From Neisseria sp. DTU_2020_1000833_1_SI_GRL_NUU_006 (GTDB taxonomy: Bacteria; Pseudomonadota; Gammaproteobacteria; Burkholderiales; Neisseriaceae): a stretch of DNA of 64,000 nucleotides. The position numbers and the translations under genes are program-made. Positions 15,829 through 24,953 of this stretch are shown in pieces (within the stretch, counting starts at the first letter, position 1; every line of letters starts with the position of its first letter). Where the stretch lies: positions 2,515,074 through 2,579,073 of the forward strand of contig CP135593.1 in assembly GCA_032388755.1 (NCBI GenBank), written 5' to 3'. The notes below the pieces were generated by a model, which saw only the letters and a list, made by a program, of their open reading frames with translations, made no database searches and was not told the origin of the DNA.

Positions 15829-17433
15829 TTAATTGATGTCCAAACGTTCCATACGGTAGCGCATGGAGCGGAAGCTGATGCCCAAAAGCTTGGCTGCCTG
15901 AGTGCGGTTGTAACGGGTTTGCTGCAACGCTTGTTCGATAATGCCGCGCTCGATTTGGTCAAGGTAATCTTGAATCTGCATGGTGCGCGGGTCAAACGGC
16001 GGAAGCGGTTGGTGATCCAACGTTTCACCTTTTCGTGTTTCGGAATCGGCGATGTCGTCAAGGCTGAGGTTTGGATGGTCGTTTTTGGGCGTCGTCGTGT
16101 TTTGGATTTGCAAATCATCCAACTGGATAACTTGTCCGACAGTCAGGGCGACGGCGCGTTCGAGGATGTTTTCGAGTTCGCGGAAGTTGCCGGGATAGCT
16201 GTAATGCAGCAGGGCTTCTTGCGCTTTGGGACTGAGTTTGTAGGTTTGCGTACCGTGGCGGTGTTTATAGAGCAGGTACAGAATCAGCGCCCCCAAGTCT
16301 TCACGCATTTCGCGCAGGGGCGGCATATGCAGGGTAACGACGTTGAGGCGGTAATATAAGTCTTGGCGGAACGCGCCGCTGTCAACGAGGGCTTCAAGGT
16401 TCTTGTGGGTAGCGCAGATGATGCGGACATCGACGAAAGTTTCGCGGGCATCACCGATGCGGCGCACGGCTTTTTCTTGGATGGCACGCAGGAGTTTGAC
16501 TTGCATAGCAAGCGGCAAGTCGGCAACTTCGTCGAGGAACAGCGTTCCGCCGTCGGCGTGTTGGAAGAAGCCGAGACGGTCTTGGTCGGCGCCGGTAAAG
16601 CTGCCTTTTTTGTAGCCGAAGAATTCGCTTTCCATCAGGTTTTCAGGAATCGCGCCGCAGTTGACGGCGATAAAGGGCTTGTCAGCACGATCGGACAATT
16701 CGTGGATGGTACGCGCAGCCTGTTCTTTACCGGTACCCGATTCGCCGGAAATGTAAACGGGCACGCCGCTGCGGGCGAGGCGGCGGATCAGGTGGCGGAC
16801 TTCGACCATTTGGGGCGAACTGCCGAGCAGCCGCGGCATATCTTCTTCGCCGCCTAATTCGGGCACGTCTTCGTTCGCACGCATGGCGATTTCGCCGGTG
16901 GCAAAGCGTTCTTTCATGGAACGCAGGCTTTCGGGTACGGAGACAGAACCGCTCAAGTCGCGTTTGGGCGGCTTGGGCGGAGTTTTGGGCTTGTTGAATG
17001 CGGCAGCAACAGGCGCGGACGGTTTTTCGGTTGGAGGCTGGGCAATTTCGTCCGTGCTGTTGGAAACAGAAACGGCAGATTTAACCAGCGAACGCAGTTG
17101 GGAAAGGGTAATCGGCTTTTGCAGGTAGTCAAACGCGCCCGCATTAAGGGCTTCGACCGCCTGGTCGGCATTACCGAAAGCGGTAATGACGGCGACAGGG
17201 GTGTCGAGCATGAGTTCGTCTATGTATTGGACGACTTCGAGGCCGGAGCCGTCGGGCATTCGCATATCGGTCAAGACAAGGGAATAGTCGTTGTTGTCGA
17301 GCTTGTCTTTGGCATCTTCTACGCCGACGGCGGTCTGCACGCGCAACCCCATCTTCATCAGCGTCATTTCCATCAAGTCACGGATGTCGGCCTCGTCGTC
17401 GACGACCAATACTGGGTCTTGCAGCTTACTCAT
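15829..17433 (-). CDS. pilR: PilR, sigma-54-dependent response regulator
   Basis: 534 residues of NtrC type. The receiver domain (1-120) has the acidic pocket DDEAD and the phospho-acceptor in VLTDMRMP. The AAA+ domain has Walker A GESGTGKE, the sigma-54-contacting loop as GSFTGA (the form seen in PilR proteins), and Walker B GGTLFLDEVADL. A C-terminal Fis-type helix-turn-helix (NRTQAAKLLGISFRSMRYRM) binds DNA. The start overlaps the end of pilS by 8 bases, so the two are translated together. Probable target: the sigma-54 promoter of pilE at 53470. Confidence 0.88.
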   Translation of the reverse strand: MSKLQDPVLVVDDEADIRDLMEMTLMKMGLRVQTAVGVEDAKDKLDNNDYSLVLTDMRMPDGSGLEVVQYIDELMLDTPVAVITAFGNADQAVEALNAGAFDYLQKPITLSQLRSLVKSAVSVSNSTDEIAQPPTEKPSAPVAAAFNKPKTPPKPPKRDLSGSVSVPESLRSMKERFATGEIAMRANEDVPELGGEEDMPRLLGSSPQMVEVRHLIRRLARSGVPVYISGESGTGKEQAARTIHELSDRADKPFIAVNCGAIPENLMESEFFGYKKGSFTGADQDRLGFFQHADGGTLFLDEVADLPLAMQVKLLRAIQEKAVRRIGDARETFVDVRIICATHKNLEALVDSGAFRQDLYYRLNVVTLHMPPLREMREDLGALILYLLYKHRHGTQTYKLSPKAQEALLHYSYPGNFRELENILERAVALTVGQVIQLDDLQIQNTTTPKNDHPNLSLDDIADSETRKGETLDHQPLPPFDPRTMQIQDYLDQIERGIIEQALQQTRYNRTQAAKLLGISFRSMRYRMERLDIN

Positions 17434-19015
17434 TGTGTTCTCTCGGTAAAATCAGTTCGAATCCGTTCATTTCGGGGTGGTAATGGAGTTGACCCATATT
17501 GGCGTGTGCCAGTTCGCGGGCAACGTACAACCCCAATCCCGTACCCTGTTTTTCCGTGGTGTAGAACGGCTCGAAGAGATGGTTGCGGACTTCGGGCGAA
17601 ATGCCTTTGCCGTTATCGGCAACGACGATGGAAATGTGCATCCTGCCGCTGGGGCGGATCAGGACGGTAATCGCGTTTTCGTCCTGACGGCTGTGCCGCC
17701 ACGCGTTATTGCAGAGGTTCCACATGATTTGTTGGATGTGCATCACATCAGCGAGGACGGTAAGGTTGTTGCCGTCCATGTTCATGCGCAGGCAGCCGAT
17801 GGCTTCGGAATTGTTGAGCGTGAACTCTTGTTTGAAGTCGAGCCAGAATTTCATCAGGTTGATCGGCTCGCGGCTGATATTGTCGCGTTTGTTGAGTAAA
17901 GAGATGTCTTCCAACATTTTATCGATGCGCTGGATGTTGCTGTCGATGATGCCGCAAAGCTTGGCTTTAACGGGATCGGGTTCGGCATCGTCATCACTTT
18001 CTTGCAGCAAATCGCTGGCGTGACGGATGGCGGACATCGGATTACGGATTTCGTGGGCGAGGTTCGCGGTAAGCTGTCCGAGCGAGGTGAGCTTGGTGGA
18101 CATTGCCTCTGCCGCGACTTCGCGCAGCGAACGGACATACAGCATGAGCAGTTCCGTCTGTTCCTGAATCAGCGGGACGGCGCGGACGTGCATGGCGTGT
18201 TGGAAGATGTGGATATCGGTTTCAAACGGTTTGTCGGGATGATATTGCCAGCGTGTAACCAATTCGCCGAATACGACTTCCTGCTGGTCAACCACCAAAC
18301 CGGGGAAATAGGTTTTTGCCTGTTTGTTGAAAAGCCAGACGCGCTGGGTGCTGTCGATGACGATAACGGCTTCCTGCACGCGGTTGAGAACGAGGCGGTT
18401 CAACCCGCTGATGCGGCGGTAGGCAAGCTGATGGCGGCTGGCAGATTCGGTTGCCTGCTCCAGATAGCGGGCAGCAAACGAAGTCAGCATGGCGACAAGG
18501 TAACACGCACCGCTGAGCAGAACCGTAGTAATCAGAGGCTGCGTATCCCAATCAAACGGATGCAGACGGATGCTGCCGTCAAGCAGCAGATTGAAGAAGA
18601 ACAGCATGGACGCATAACCTGCGTACAGCATGGGGTAATGCCCGTAGCTGAGGAGGCAGGACGTCGCGACGAAAGGAAGGACAAGGATGCCGAAGCCCGA
18701 ATCGACTCCGCCGGCGATATACACCAGTATCATCATCATCGAAATATCGACGACTGCGCTGGCATTGGGCAAATCCAAAGTCTGCCATTGCCAGTCCGGA
18801 CGGGCGACGGATAACAAGATGAGGAAAGAATACAGCGCTGCCCAGCTGTAAAATTCGACGGGAGGGAATGACATGCCGATATGGGTGCCATTACTGTAAA
18901 CGCCGAAAGCATGCATGACCAACAGCGGCAGCACGATGGCAATGCGGGCAATATTGATTAAACCGGGTATCCGCTCGCTCAGGTTTCCCAGTTCCTGAAA
19001 GCCGGACTTACTCAT
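17426..19015 (-). CDS. pilS: PilS, membrane sensor histidine kinase
   Basis: 529 residues. Six hydrophobic spans fill residues about 15-190, followed by a PAS-like segment (LVLNRVQEAVIVIDSTQRVW), the histidine box LAHEIRNPMSAIRHASDLL, and the ATP-binding motifs VADNGKGISPE and GTGLGLYVAREL. This layout matches PilS, which senses pilin in the inner membrane in Pseudomonas, and not NtrY. In N. gonorrhoeae this system has decayed; here both partners look intact. Confidence 0.87.
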   Translation of the reverse strand: MSKSGFQELGNLSERIPGLINIARIAIVLPLLVMHAFGVYSNGTHIGMSFPPVEFYSWAALYSFLILLSVARPDWQWQTLDLPNASAVVDISMMMILVYIAGGVDSGFGILVLPFVATSCLLSYGHYPMLYAGYASMLFFFNLLLDGSIRLHPFDWDTQPLITTVLLSGACYLVAMLTSFAARYLEQATESASRHQLAYRRISGLNRLVLNRVQEAVIVIDSTQRVWLFNKQAKTYFPGLVVDQQEVVFGELVTRWQYHPDKPFETDIHIFQHAMHVRAVPLIQEQTELLMLYVRSLREVAAEAMSTKLTSLGQLTANLAHEIRNPMSAIRHASDLLQESDDDAEPDPVKAKLCGIIDSNIQRIDKMLEDISLLNKRDNISREPINLMKFWLDFKQEFTLNNSEAIGCLRMNMDGNNLTVLADVMHIQQIMWNLCNNAWRHSRQDENAITVLIRPSGRMHISIVVADNGKGISPEVRNHLFEPFYTTEKQGTGLGLYVARELAHANMGQLHYHPEMNGFELILPREHNE

Positions 19016-19179
19016 ATCCGCAACCCTTTTTGTTTATTTTTATCATTATTAGTACCTGTTTTTGAAATCGTTCTGCAATATTTCCGCAGACGGTCGTAAA
19101 TATTTTTTTAATTTTGTCAGCATAACATAAAACGACCGTGTTTTCTAGGTTTTCAATGTGTTATCGTTTCCTCTGTTGC

Positions 19180-21489
19180 TTATTCGGAAGCTGCGGATAA
19201 GGTTTTCAGACGACCTGAGATGTCCAAAACCTTCCCTTTTTTGCCGCGTTTGCCCTCGATATCGCAAATGCGCAATTTTTCCTGATGCGCCGCACCGCGC
19301 TTGCCGACGGTTTCAACGATGAATTCCGCAGCCGTGGTTACGAGAACGTGTTCCAGCGATGCGCCTTCGGTCAGCGACATCAACTGCAAACCGCGCCCTT
19401 TGGGCATGACTTTGAGTTCGCCGATGGAAAACGCCAAGAGGCGGTGGTCACTGCTGGCCAGTACGATTTTGCAGTCGGGGTTGATGAGCGAGGAGGCATA
19501 AACCGCAATCGGCGGCAGGACGGTTTCGCCGCTGTCCACGGTCATCACCACTTTGCCCGCTTTCACGCGTCCGACCATGTCGCCCAGCTTGGCGATGAAG
19601 CCGTAGCCGCCGCTGCCTGAGAGCAGGTAGTGCTGTTCGGGCTGGCCGGTGAGCATGGCGACGGGTTTCGCGCCGTTTTGCAGCTCGATTAACGATGAAA
19701 CGGGCACGCCGTCGCCGCGCCCGCCGGGGATTTCGGCGGCATCGAGCGTGTAGGTCCTGCCCAATGAATCCAGGATGACGACGGGCAAAACAGTACGGCC
19801 TTCAAGGGTTTGTTTGAGGCGGTCGCCTTCTTTGAACGCGGTTTGGCTCAAATCAAGGTTGTGTCCGGCACGGCTGCGTATCCACCCTTTTTCCGACAGA
19901 ATCAGCGTGATGGGTTCGTCGGCGGTGGTTTGCGTCAACACGGCGCGTCCGGCCTCTTCCACCAGTGTGCGGCGCGCGTCGCCAAACTGCTTCATGTCCG
20001 CCTGCATCTCTTTGATAATCAGCTTGCGTTTTTCGTTTTCGTCACCCAAAAGGATATTCAGACGGCCTTGTTCTTCACGCAACTCGTTCAATTCTTTTTC
20101 GAGTTTGAAACCTTCCAAACGTGCCAACTGACGCAGGCGGATTTCCAAAATGTCTTCGGCTTGGATTTCGGTCAGCCCGAACGCCACCATCAAATCGGTT
20201 TTCGGGTCGTCTGATTCGCGGATGACTTTAATCACTTCATCAATGTGCAGAAAGACTTTCAGACGGCCTTCAAGGATGTGCAGCCGTTTTTCCACTTGGT
20301 TCAAACGGAATTTCAGACGACGTGTTACGGTCACGACACGGAAATCCAGCCATTCCTGCAAAATCGTTTTCAGGTTTTTCTGCGCGGGGCGGTTGTCCAG
20401 CCCCATCATCACCAAGTTCATCGACACATTGCCTTCCAGCGAAGTCTGCGCCATCAGCGTGTTGATGAAGGTATCCGTATCGATACGGCTGGATTTCGGC
20501 TCGAACACCAGACGCACGGGATGTTCGCCGTCAGACTCGTCGCGTACGCGGTCGATTAAATCCAGCATCAGCTTTTTGGTGTTGAGCTGGTCTTGATTGA
20601 GCTGCTTTTTGCCTGCTTTCGGTTTCGGGTTAGTTTGTTCTTCGATTTCGGCAAGGATTTTGGCGGAATTGGCGTTCGGCGGCAGCTCGGTCACAATCAC
20701 GCGCCATTGCCCGCGCGCCAGCTTCTCGATTTCGTAACGCGCACGCACGCGCACGCTGCCCTTGCCGGTTTCGTAAATCCGGCGCAATTCGTCCATCGGC
20801 GTGATGATTTGACCGCCGCCAGCAAAATCAGGCGCGGGGATGTATTGCATCAGGTCGGCGGTTTCCAGCGTCGGCTTTTTCAACAGCGCAATCGCCGCCT
20901 GCGTGACTTCGTTCAAATTGTGCGACGGAATTTCGGTCGCCATGCCTACCGCGATGCCCGACGCGCCGTTGAGCAACACCATAGGCAGACGGGCGGGCAG
21001 GTGCAGCGGTTCGTCAAACGCGCCGTCGTAGTTCGGCACGAAATCCACCGTCCCCTGATTGATTTCGGACAACAGCAATTCCGCAATCGGCGTCAGCCGC
21101 GCTTCGGTGTAACGCATCGCCGCCGCCCCGTCGCCGTCGCGCGAACCGAAGTTGCCGATGCCGTCGATTAAGGGGTAGCGCAAGGTAAAATCCTGCGCCA
21201 TCCGCACCATCGCCTCATAGGCGGAACTGTCGCCGTGCGGGTGGTATTTACCCAAAATCTCGCCGACCACGCGCGCCGACTTCACCGGCTTCGCCCCCGC
21301 CGTCAAGCCCATATCGCGCATGGCAAACAAAATGCGCCGCTGCACGGGCTTCTGGCCGTCTGAAACTTCAGGCAGCGCGCGGCCTTTGACCACGCTCATA
21401 GCGTATTCGAGATAGGCGCGTTCGGCGTATTGACCTAAGAGCAGGTAGTCTTCGCCGACAGGGGATGGGACGGAAACGTGTTCGTTCAT
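19180..21489 (-). CDS. parC: DNA topoisomerase IV subunit A
   Basis: 769 residues. ParC cuts and rejoins DNA to unlink daughter chromosomes. The active-site tyrosine is Y127 in AAMRYTEARL. The quinolone-determining region reads KYHPHGDSSAYEAM, with D87, S88, S89 and E92 equivalent to the unmutated gonococcal positions 86, 87, 88 and 91, suggesting no classical quinolone-resistance change. The C-terminal beta-propeller strands contain the GRG-type stretches (GGRGDGVP, PKGRGLQL). A Correia element lies 40 bases upstream of the start. Confidence 0.95.
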   Translation of the reverse strand: MNEHVSVPSPVGEDYLLLGQYAERAYLEYAMSVVKGRALPEVSDGQKPVQRRILFAMRDMGLTAGAKPVKSARVVGEILGKYHPHGDSSAYEAMVRMAQDFTLRYPLIDGIGNFGSRDGDGAAAMRYTEARLTPIAELLLSEINQGTVDFVPNYDGAFDEPLHLPARLPMVLLNGASGIAVGMATEIPSHNLNEVTQAAIALLKKPTLETADLMQYIPAPDFAGGGQIITPMDELRRIYETGKGSVRVRARYEIEKLARGQWRVIVTELPPNANSAKILAEIEEQTNPKPKAGKKQLNQDQLNTKKLMLDLIDRVRDESDGEHPVRLVFEPKSSRIDTDTFINTLMAQTSLEGNVSMNLVMMGLDNRPAQKNLKTILQEWLDFRVVTVTRRLKFRLNQVEKRLHILEGRLKVFLHIDEVIKVIRESDDPKTDLMVAFGLTEIQAEDILEIRLRQLARLEGFKLEKELNELREEQGRLNILLGDENEKRKLIIKEMQADMKQFGDARRTLVEEAGRAVLTQTTADEPITLILSEKGWIRSRAGHNLDLSQTAFKEGDRLKQTLEGRTVLPVVILDSLGRTYTLDAAEIPGGRGDGVPVSSLIELQNGAKPVAMLTGQPEQHYLLSGSGGYGFIAKLGDMVGRVKAGKVVMTVDSGETVLPPIAVYASSLINPDCKIVLASSDHRLLAFSIGELKVMPKGRGLQLMSLTEGASLEHVLVTTAAEFIVETVGKRGAAHQEKLRICDIEGKRGKKGKVLDISGRLKTLSAASE

Positions 21490-21529
21490 AAGGAAGCTGG
21501 AAATAAAGGTAAAGGGCGATATTGTAAAG

Positions 21530-21636
21530 TATAGTGGATTAACTTTAAACCAGTACGGCGTTGCTTCGCCTTGCCGTACTATCTGTACTGTCTGCGGCTT
21601 CGTCGCCTTGTCCTGATTTAAAGTTAATCCACTATA
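21530..21636. repeat. Correia element, 107 bp, upstream of parC
   Basis: Same size and nearly the same sequence as the elements at 7240 and 34853, with TATAGTGGATTAACTTTAAA at the left end and TTAATCCACTATA at the right. It may supply a promoter to parC. Confidence 0.88.
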
Positions 21637-21720
21637 AAAATGGGGTTTCTGTTAGAGAAGGGCAGGTCGTACTGAGTTTTGATTGGGCATTGGCGGGAAG
21701 TTTATGAAATTTTAGATATT

Positions 21721-21752
21721 AAGGGTCGTCTGAAAATTTTCAGACGACCCTT
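21721..21752. terminator. Uptake-sequence inverted pair
   Basis: AAGGGTCGTCTGAAAA is followed directly by its inverse TTTTCAGACGACCCTT, a 16-base perfect palindrome with no loop. Confidence 0.65.
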
Positions 21753-21852
21753 AAATATACAGTAGTGGTCAATATTTCAGTACGGATCCAACCGGTTTGT
21801 TAGCCTCATGCCTGTACGTTGGATATAAATGCCTAGTTGGGTCGGAGAAAGT

Positions 21853-21884
21853 ATTTTCAGACGACATAGAAGGTCGTCTGAAAA
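21853..21884 (-). terminator. Uptake-sequence inverted pair after the small exported protein gene
   Basis: ATTTTCAGACGAC and GTCGTCTGAAAA are separated by 7 bases, about 65 bases beyond the stop of the gene at 21949-22227. Confidence 0.5.
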
Positions 21885-21948
21885 GCTTTGGTTTGAAAAA
21901 GTAGGTATCGGCATTCTATAAAACTGCACAGTTCCGGAAATGCAGCAG

Positions 21949-22227
21949 TTATTCGTACACAATTCCTGCAATTATCTCATGTTCGTTCAACCCGCCGTAT
22001 TGTTGTTCCCAATCGTGTGAGGCTTCGAGTGTATCGCATTCTTGGGCAACGGATAATTGAATACCGTCCATTTTGTCGGAGGCCATTCCGCTAAGTCGGT
22101 CGCACATCTCTGCAGAGAGATTTTGTTCGGAAGATTGATGGGCTTCTGAATAACTGTAAGGGAATGCCAAAAATCCTAAAACGAAGGCAGCAATGGCGAG
22201 CCATGCATTTTTACGGTAACGGGTCAT
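21949..22227 (-). CDS. Small exported protein of unknown function
   Basis: 92 residues from the ATG at 22227, which has GGAGG 5 bases upstream (a UUG 12 bases earlier is less likely). A signal peptide is visible: basic RYRKN, then hydrophobic AWLAIAAFVLGFLAF, then SEAHQ. The mature part is acidic with two cysteines (MCDRLSG and QECDTLE), which could form a disulfide in the periplasm. I do not recognise the family. It is divergent from the S24 repressor at 22522 and shares repeated upstream sequence with it. Confidence 0.7.
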   Translation of the reverse strand: MTRYRKNAWLAIAAFVLGFLAFPYSYSEAHQSSEQNLSAEMCDRLSGMASDKMDGIQLSVAQECDTLEASHDWEQQYGGLNEHEIIAGIVYE

Positions 22228-22247
22228 TATATCCTCCAATCAAATAA

Positions 22248-22463
22248 AACTAAGATTTTTCTTACTTGCTTGTGTCAAACAGCCTTTGCTTCATGAAAAT
22301 CTGATTACAATCATCGTAATATATGCCATGTTTTACCTGATTATGGCTGAAGAAGGCCTGGTTTTTTTGAAGCGTTGGAAGAATCATACTAAGCAAAAAC
22401 AAAAAATGCAATACTTTTTCTTAATTCAACTAATATTTTTCTTACATTTTTAATAAAACTAAG
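22248..22463. promoter_or_regulatory. Repeated operator-like motifs between divergent genes
   Basis: AACTAAGATTTTTCTTAC at 22248-22265 recurs as AACTAATATTTTTCTTAC at 22428-22445, 180 bases later, one next to each divergent gene. The short core ACTAAG also occurs at 22388-22393 and 22458-22463. This pattern suits sites for the adjacent repressor; binding is inferred. Confidence 0.45.
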
Positions 22464-22521
22464 GTAAAATAAACCCACAAGTGCTTCATTGTAGGAGGCG
22501 CATTTCAGCCTGAGGATCGAT

Positions 22522-23214
22522 ATGGATACATTTAAAGACAGATTGGTGTTTTTGTGGAAAGACGAAGCGCGCCAAGCCAAAATTGCCGCAGACATTGATA
22601 TGACCATTGCGGGATTTAGTAGGATTTGGAACGAAGGCGGTTTGCCGAAATCGGAAACTCTAAAAAAAATCAAACAACTGAAAGGTTGCAGTATTGACTG
22701 GCTGTTGACTGGGGAGGGGAGTCCGTTCCCTAATGCGCAAGTTCCGTCTTCTACTGCAGTTGCTTATGATACATTGGGCAATCCAGTTGATATCGACGAG
22801 TTTGTCTTTGTTCCGCGTTATGATATTCAGGCTGCCGCCGGACATGGGCGGTTAGTAGGTGATGAAAAACCTGTTTTTACCATGGCATTCCGTCGGTATT
22901 GGGTAGAAAATTATGTTACCCGTGATACTAAAAACCTTTCCGTTATTTCGGTCAAGGGGGATTCTATGGAAGGGGTTTTGAATGATGGGGATACTATTTT
23001 AATCAATCATGCTGAGACTGCGCCGAAGGATGGGCTGTACGTTTTGAGGCTTAATGAGAATTTGTTGGTAAAACGATTACAGCTGATGCCAGGCGGGGTG
23101 GTGAATGTGATTTCCGCCAATGAGGCTTATCCGACTTTTGAAATTGATTTGAATAATTTGACTGACGATGTTGCCATTATCGGGCGTGTCGAGTGGTTCG
23201 GGCGAAATATTTGA
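22522..23214 (+). CDS. S24/LexA-like repressor with XRE-type N-terminus
   Basis: 230 residues. The first 70 form a phage-repressor-like DNA-binding domain (LPKSETLKKIKQLKGCSIDWLLTGEG is typical of the CI/C2 group). The C-terminal S24 peptidase domain has the catalytic serine S148 in KGDSMEG and lysine K184 in LLVKRL, and a possible A-G cleavage site in QAAAGHG near 104-108. Such proteins cleave themselves after DNA damage through RecA. No phage genes are adjacent, so it may be a domesticated regulator of itself and the divergent exported protein. Confidence 0.85.
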   Translation: MDTFKDRLVFLWKDEARQAKIAADIDMTIAGFSRIWNEGGLPKSETLKKIKQLKGCSIDWLLTGEGSPFPNAQVPSSTAVAYDTLGNPVDIDEFVFVPRYDIQAAAGHGRLVGDEKPVFTMAFRRYWVENYVTRDTKNLSVISVKGDSMEGVLNDGDTILINHAETAPKDGLYVLRLNENLLVKRLQLMPGGVVNVISANEAYPTFEIDLNNLTDDVAIIGRVEWFGRNI

Positions 23215-23422
23215 ATGGTGTAGTCCTTGTATTTTCAGACGACTTGTTAAGTAGTGGTTTATGGTTTTTATCTCTATTGATAAATATAGAAGTGGACTCC
23301 ATCTTGCATGGAGAAGTCCGTGAAGCTGCAACTCTTGATGCCGGTCAATCTGAGGGCAGACTTGCTTTAGGTTAAGGTTTGCAGGACAATATCGAAAATA
23401 TTCATATAAAAGGAAACACATC

Positions 23423-23761
23423 ATGTCAGACGAAAGTCCAATTATTTTCACTGATAGCTGCTGTACCAAGGTTGCCGATTTGATTGCAGAAGAAAACAAT
23501 CCCGATTTGAAATTACGCGTGTTTGTTAATGGCGGAGGTTGTTCGGGATTCCAGTATGGTTTTACTTTTGATGAAATCAAAAATGATGACGATTTTGAAA
23601 TTCAGAAAAACGGCCTGACTTTCTTGGTGGACCCGATGAGCTACCAATATTTGGTTGGTGCGGAAATTGATTACACTGAAAGTTTGCAAGGATCGCAATT
23701 TGTTATTCGTAATCCGAATGCAGAAACGACTTGCGGTTGCGGGTCATCCTTCTCAGTTTGA
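23423..23761 (+). CDS. erpA: Iron-sulfur cluster insertion protein ErpA
   Basis: 112 residues of A-type carrier fold. The three conserved cysteines are C40 in GGGCSGF and C104 and C106 in TTCGCGSSF. ErpA hands Fe-S clusters to targets such as the isoprenoid enzymes IspG and IspH. AAAAGG lies 8 bases before the ATG. It stands alone and ends at a clean intrinsic terminator. Confidence 0.93.
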   Translation: MSDESPIIFTDSCCTKVADLIAEENNPDLKLRVFVNGGGCSGFQYGFTFDEIKNDDDFEIQKNGLTFLVDPMSYQYLVGAEIDYTESLQGSQFVIRNPNAETTCGCGSSFSV

Positions 23762-23775
23762 GCCATATGTAGATA

Positions 23776-23810
23776 AAAAAGGCCGTTTGTTTATACAAAC
23801 GGCCTTTCGT
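23776..23810 (+). terminator. Intrinsic terminator after erpA
   Basis: AAAGGCCGTTTGT and ACAAACGGCCTTT form a 13-base perfect stem. No uptake sequence is involved. Confidence 0.88.
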
Positions 23811-23820
23811 TTGTAATTGC

Positions 23821-23849
23821 TTTCCAATAAAAATCATCTGTCTTATAAT
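23821..23849 (+). promoter_or_regulatory. Sigma-70 promoter with long leader
   Basis: TTTCCA at 23821-23826 and a perfect TATAAT at 23844-23849 are 17 bases apart. The start site would be near 23856, leaving about 235 untranslated bases before the gene at 24093. The leader has an ATTCCC/GGGAAT hairpin at its very start. Confidence 0.6.
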
Positions 23850-24092
23850 CTATAATTCCCTTTGGGAATATTTACTCATGTACTATCTGTTATTTGATTT
23901 ACATTCAGCTTGGTGCCGATAGGTTGCATACCCAAAGCTAATTATCAGATAGTTGGGTAGTTTAGGAAGTTTCGGGAGTAGTGTCTAAGTCAGATGATAG
24001 GTTGACGGATCGCTGCCGTGTATCATGGTATAAGCAAAATCAAGCCGGTTTCCGTGAATGGGATTAAAAGTTCGGTTTGTTCTAGGATAACA

Positions 24093-24761
24093 ATGAAAAA
24101 CTCTGACAAACTTTACGATGTTTATGTTTCTTATCCGCCAGATGTCGATCATGAGCGTATCAATGCATGCCTATATGATAACTTGCCGGAAAAAGAAGCA
24201 GAAGATTTGGTTCAGGCACTTTCTGAACGTCCGCAAGCGATTATTGCCGAGAATTGTACGCAGGATGAGCGCGAGAATGCGCAGCAGTATTTCAACTACT
24301 TGGGGCTTGATGTTATTGTGCGTCAGTCCATGGAGTTGCAGGTAAGTGAGGACGAAGGTGAAAACGAGGAAGCGTCTTTAAAGCAATGTCCCGTTTGTAT
24401 GACGATTACGGAGGATGTGGCAGCAGAGGAATGTGCCGTCTGCCATTTCCATTTTGCCAGTGCAACCGAGCAAATCATCCAGCGTAAACGTATTGAGTGG
24501 CAGGAAAAGGTGGCGTTTGAGCATAAAAAACAAGCTGAAATCGCTCATAAATTGCAACTTGAAAAAGAGCGGGAAGAGAAGTTGATGCGGAAAGAAATCC
24601 GTGCCGAACTTGAAAGCAAATTGCGGCAGGAGTTGGGGCAGGATCCTAGACTGGAAGCCCTTACTTCCAAACGCAATATGATTGTTCTGGTTTCTGTTTT
24701 GGGTGTGTTGGCTATGTTCGGCTTGGTGGCGGCAGGATATTTGGCAGCCAAATACCTTTGA
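24093..24761 (+). CDS. Zinc-ribbon, coiled-coil, membrane-anchored protein of unknown function
   Basis: 222 residues in four parts. Residues 6-78 resemble an L7/L12 C-terminal-like alpha/beta fold (LPEKEAEDLVQALSERP, then a second helix and LGLDVIVRQ). Residues 99-117 hold four cysteines (C99, C102, C114, C117) as CPVC and CAVC, a likely zinc ribbon. Residues 125-185 are a highly charged coiled coil. Residues 195-217 are one membrane span at the C-terminus, so the protein would be tail-anchored facing the cytoplasm. The start at 24093 gives the first family-like methionine. I do not recognise a named family. Confidence 0.75.
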   Translation: MKNSDKLYDVYVSYPPDVDHERINACLYDNLPEKEAEDLVQALSERPQAIIAENCTQDERENAQQYFNYLGLDVIVRQSMELQVSEDEGENEEASLKQCPVCMTITEDVAAEECAVCHFHFASATEQIIQRKRIEWQEKVAFEHKKQAEIAHKLQLEKEREEKLMRKEIRAELESKLRQELGQDPRLEALTSKRNMIVLVSVLGVLAMFGLVAAGYLAAKYL

Positions 24762-24787
24762 TGAATGCTTTTAAATTTGAATATATC

Positions 24788-24819
24788 GTAGACCGGATTT
24801 CATTTTGAAATCCGGTTTT
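24788..24819 (+). terminator. Intrinsic terminator
   Basis: ACCGGATTTCA pairs with TGAAATCCGGT and is followed by TTTTT, closing the zinc-ribbon gene. Confidence 0.85.
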
Positions 24820-24953
24820 TATTATTGTGATGTCCTGCTATGAAGAGTTGTATTGATTTTGTGGGGATACTGTATCGTGTCTATTGAAACGGATTGTCCA
24901 ATGTACCATAATCCGACTGTTCTATTCCTATTAAAGCAATAAAGGTCAAAATT

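Noticed and set aside
17426..19015. NtrY assignment for the sensor kinase
   Set aside because: NtrY has a large periplasmic and HAMP arrangement; this protein has six clustered N-terminal spans and a PAS-like segment as in PilS.
22522..23214. Prophage
   Set aside because: Only a single repressor-like gene is present; erpA and other housekeeping genes are directly adjacent, with no integrase or structural genes.
23219..23375. Frame reading IEVDSILHGEVREAATLDAGQ between the S24 repressor and erpA
   Set aside because: It looks protein-like, but there is no start signal and I recognise no family; it may be a decayed gene remnant. Not strong enough to list.
23850..24060. 6S RNA or tmRNA in the long leader
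   Set aside because: The characteristic ends and conserved segments of these RNAs were not found.
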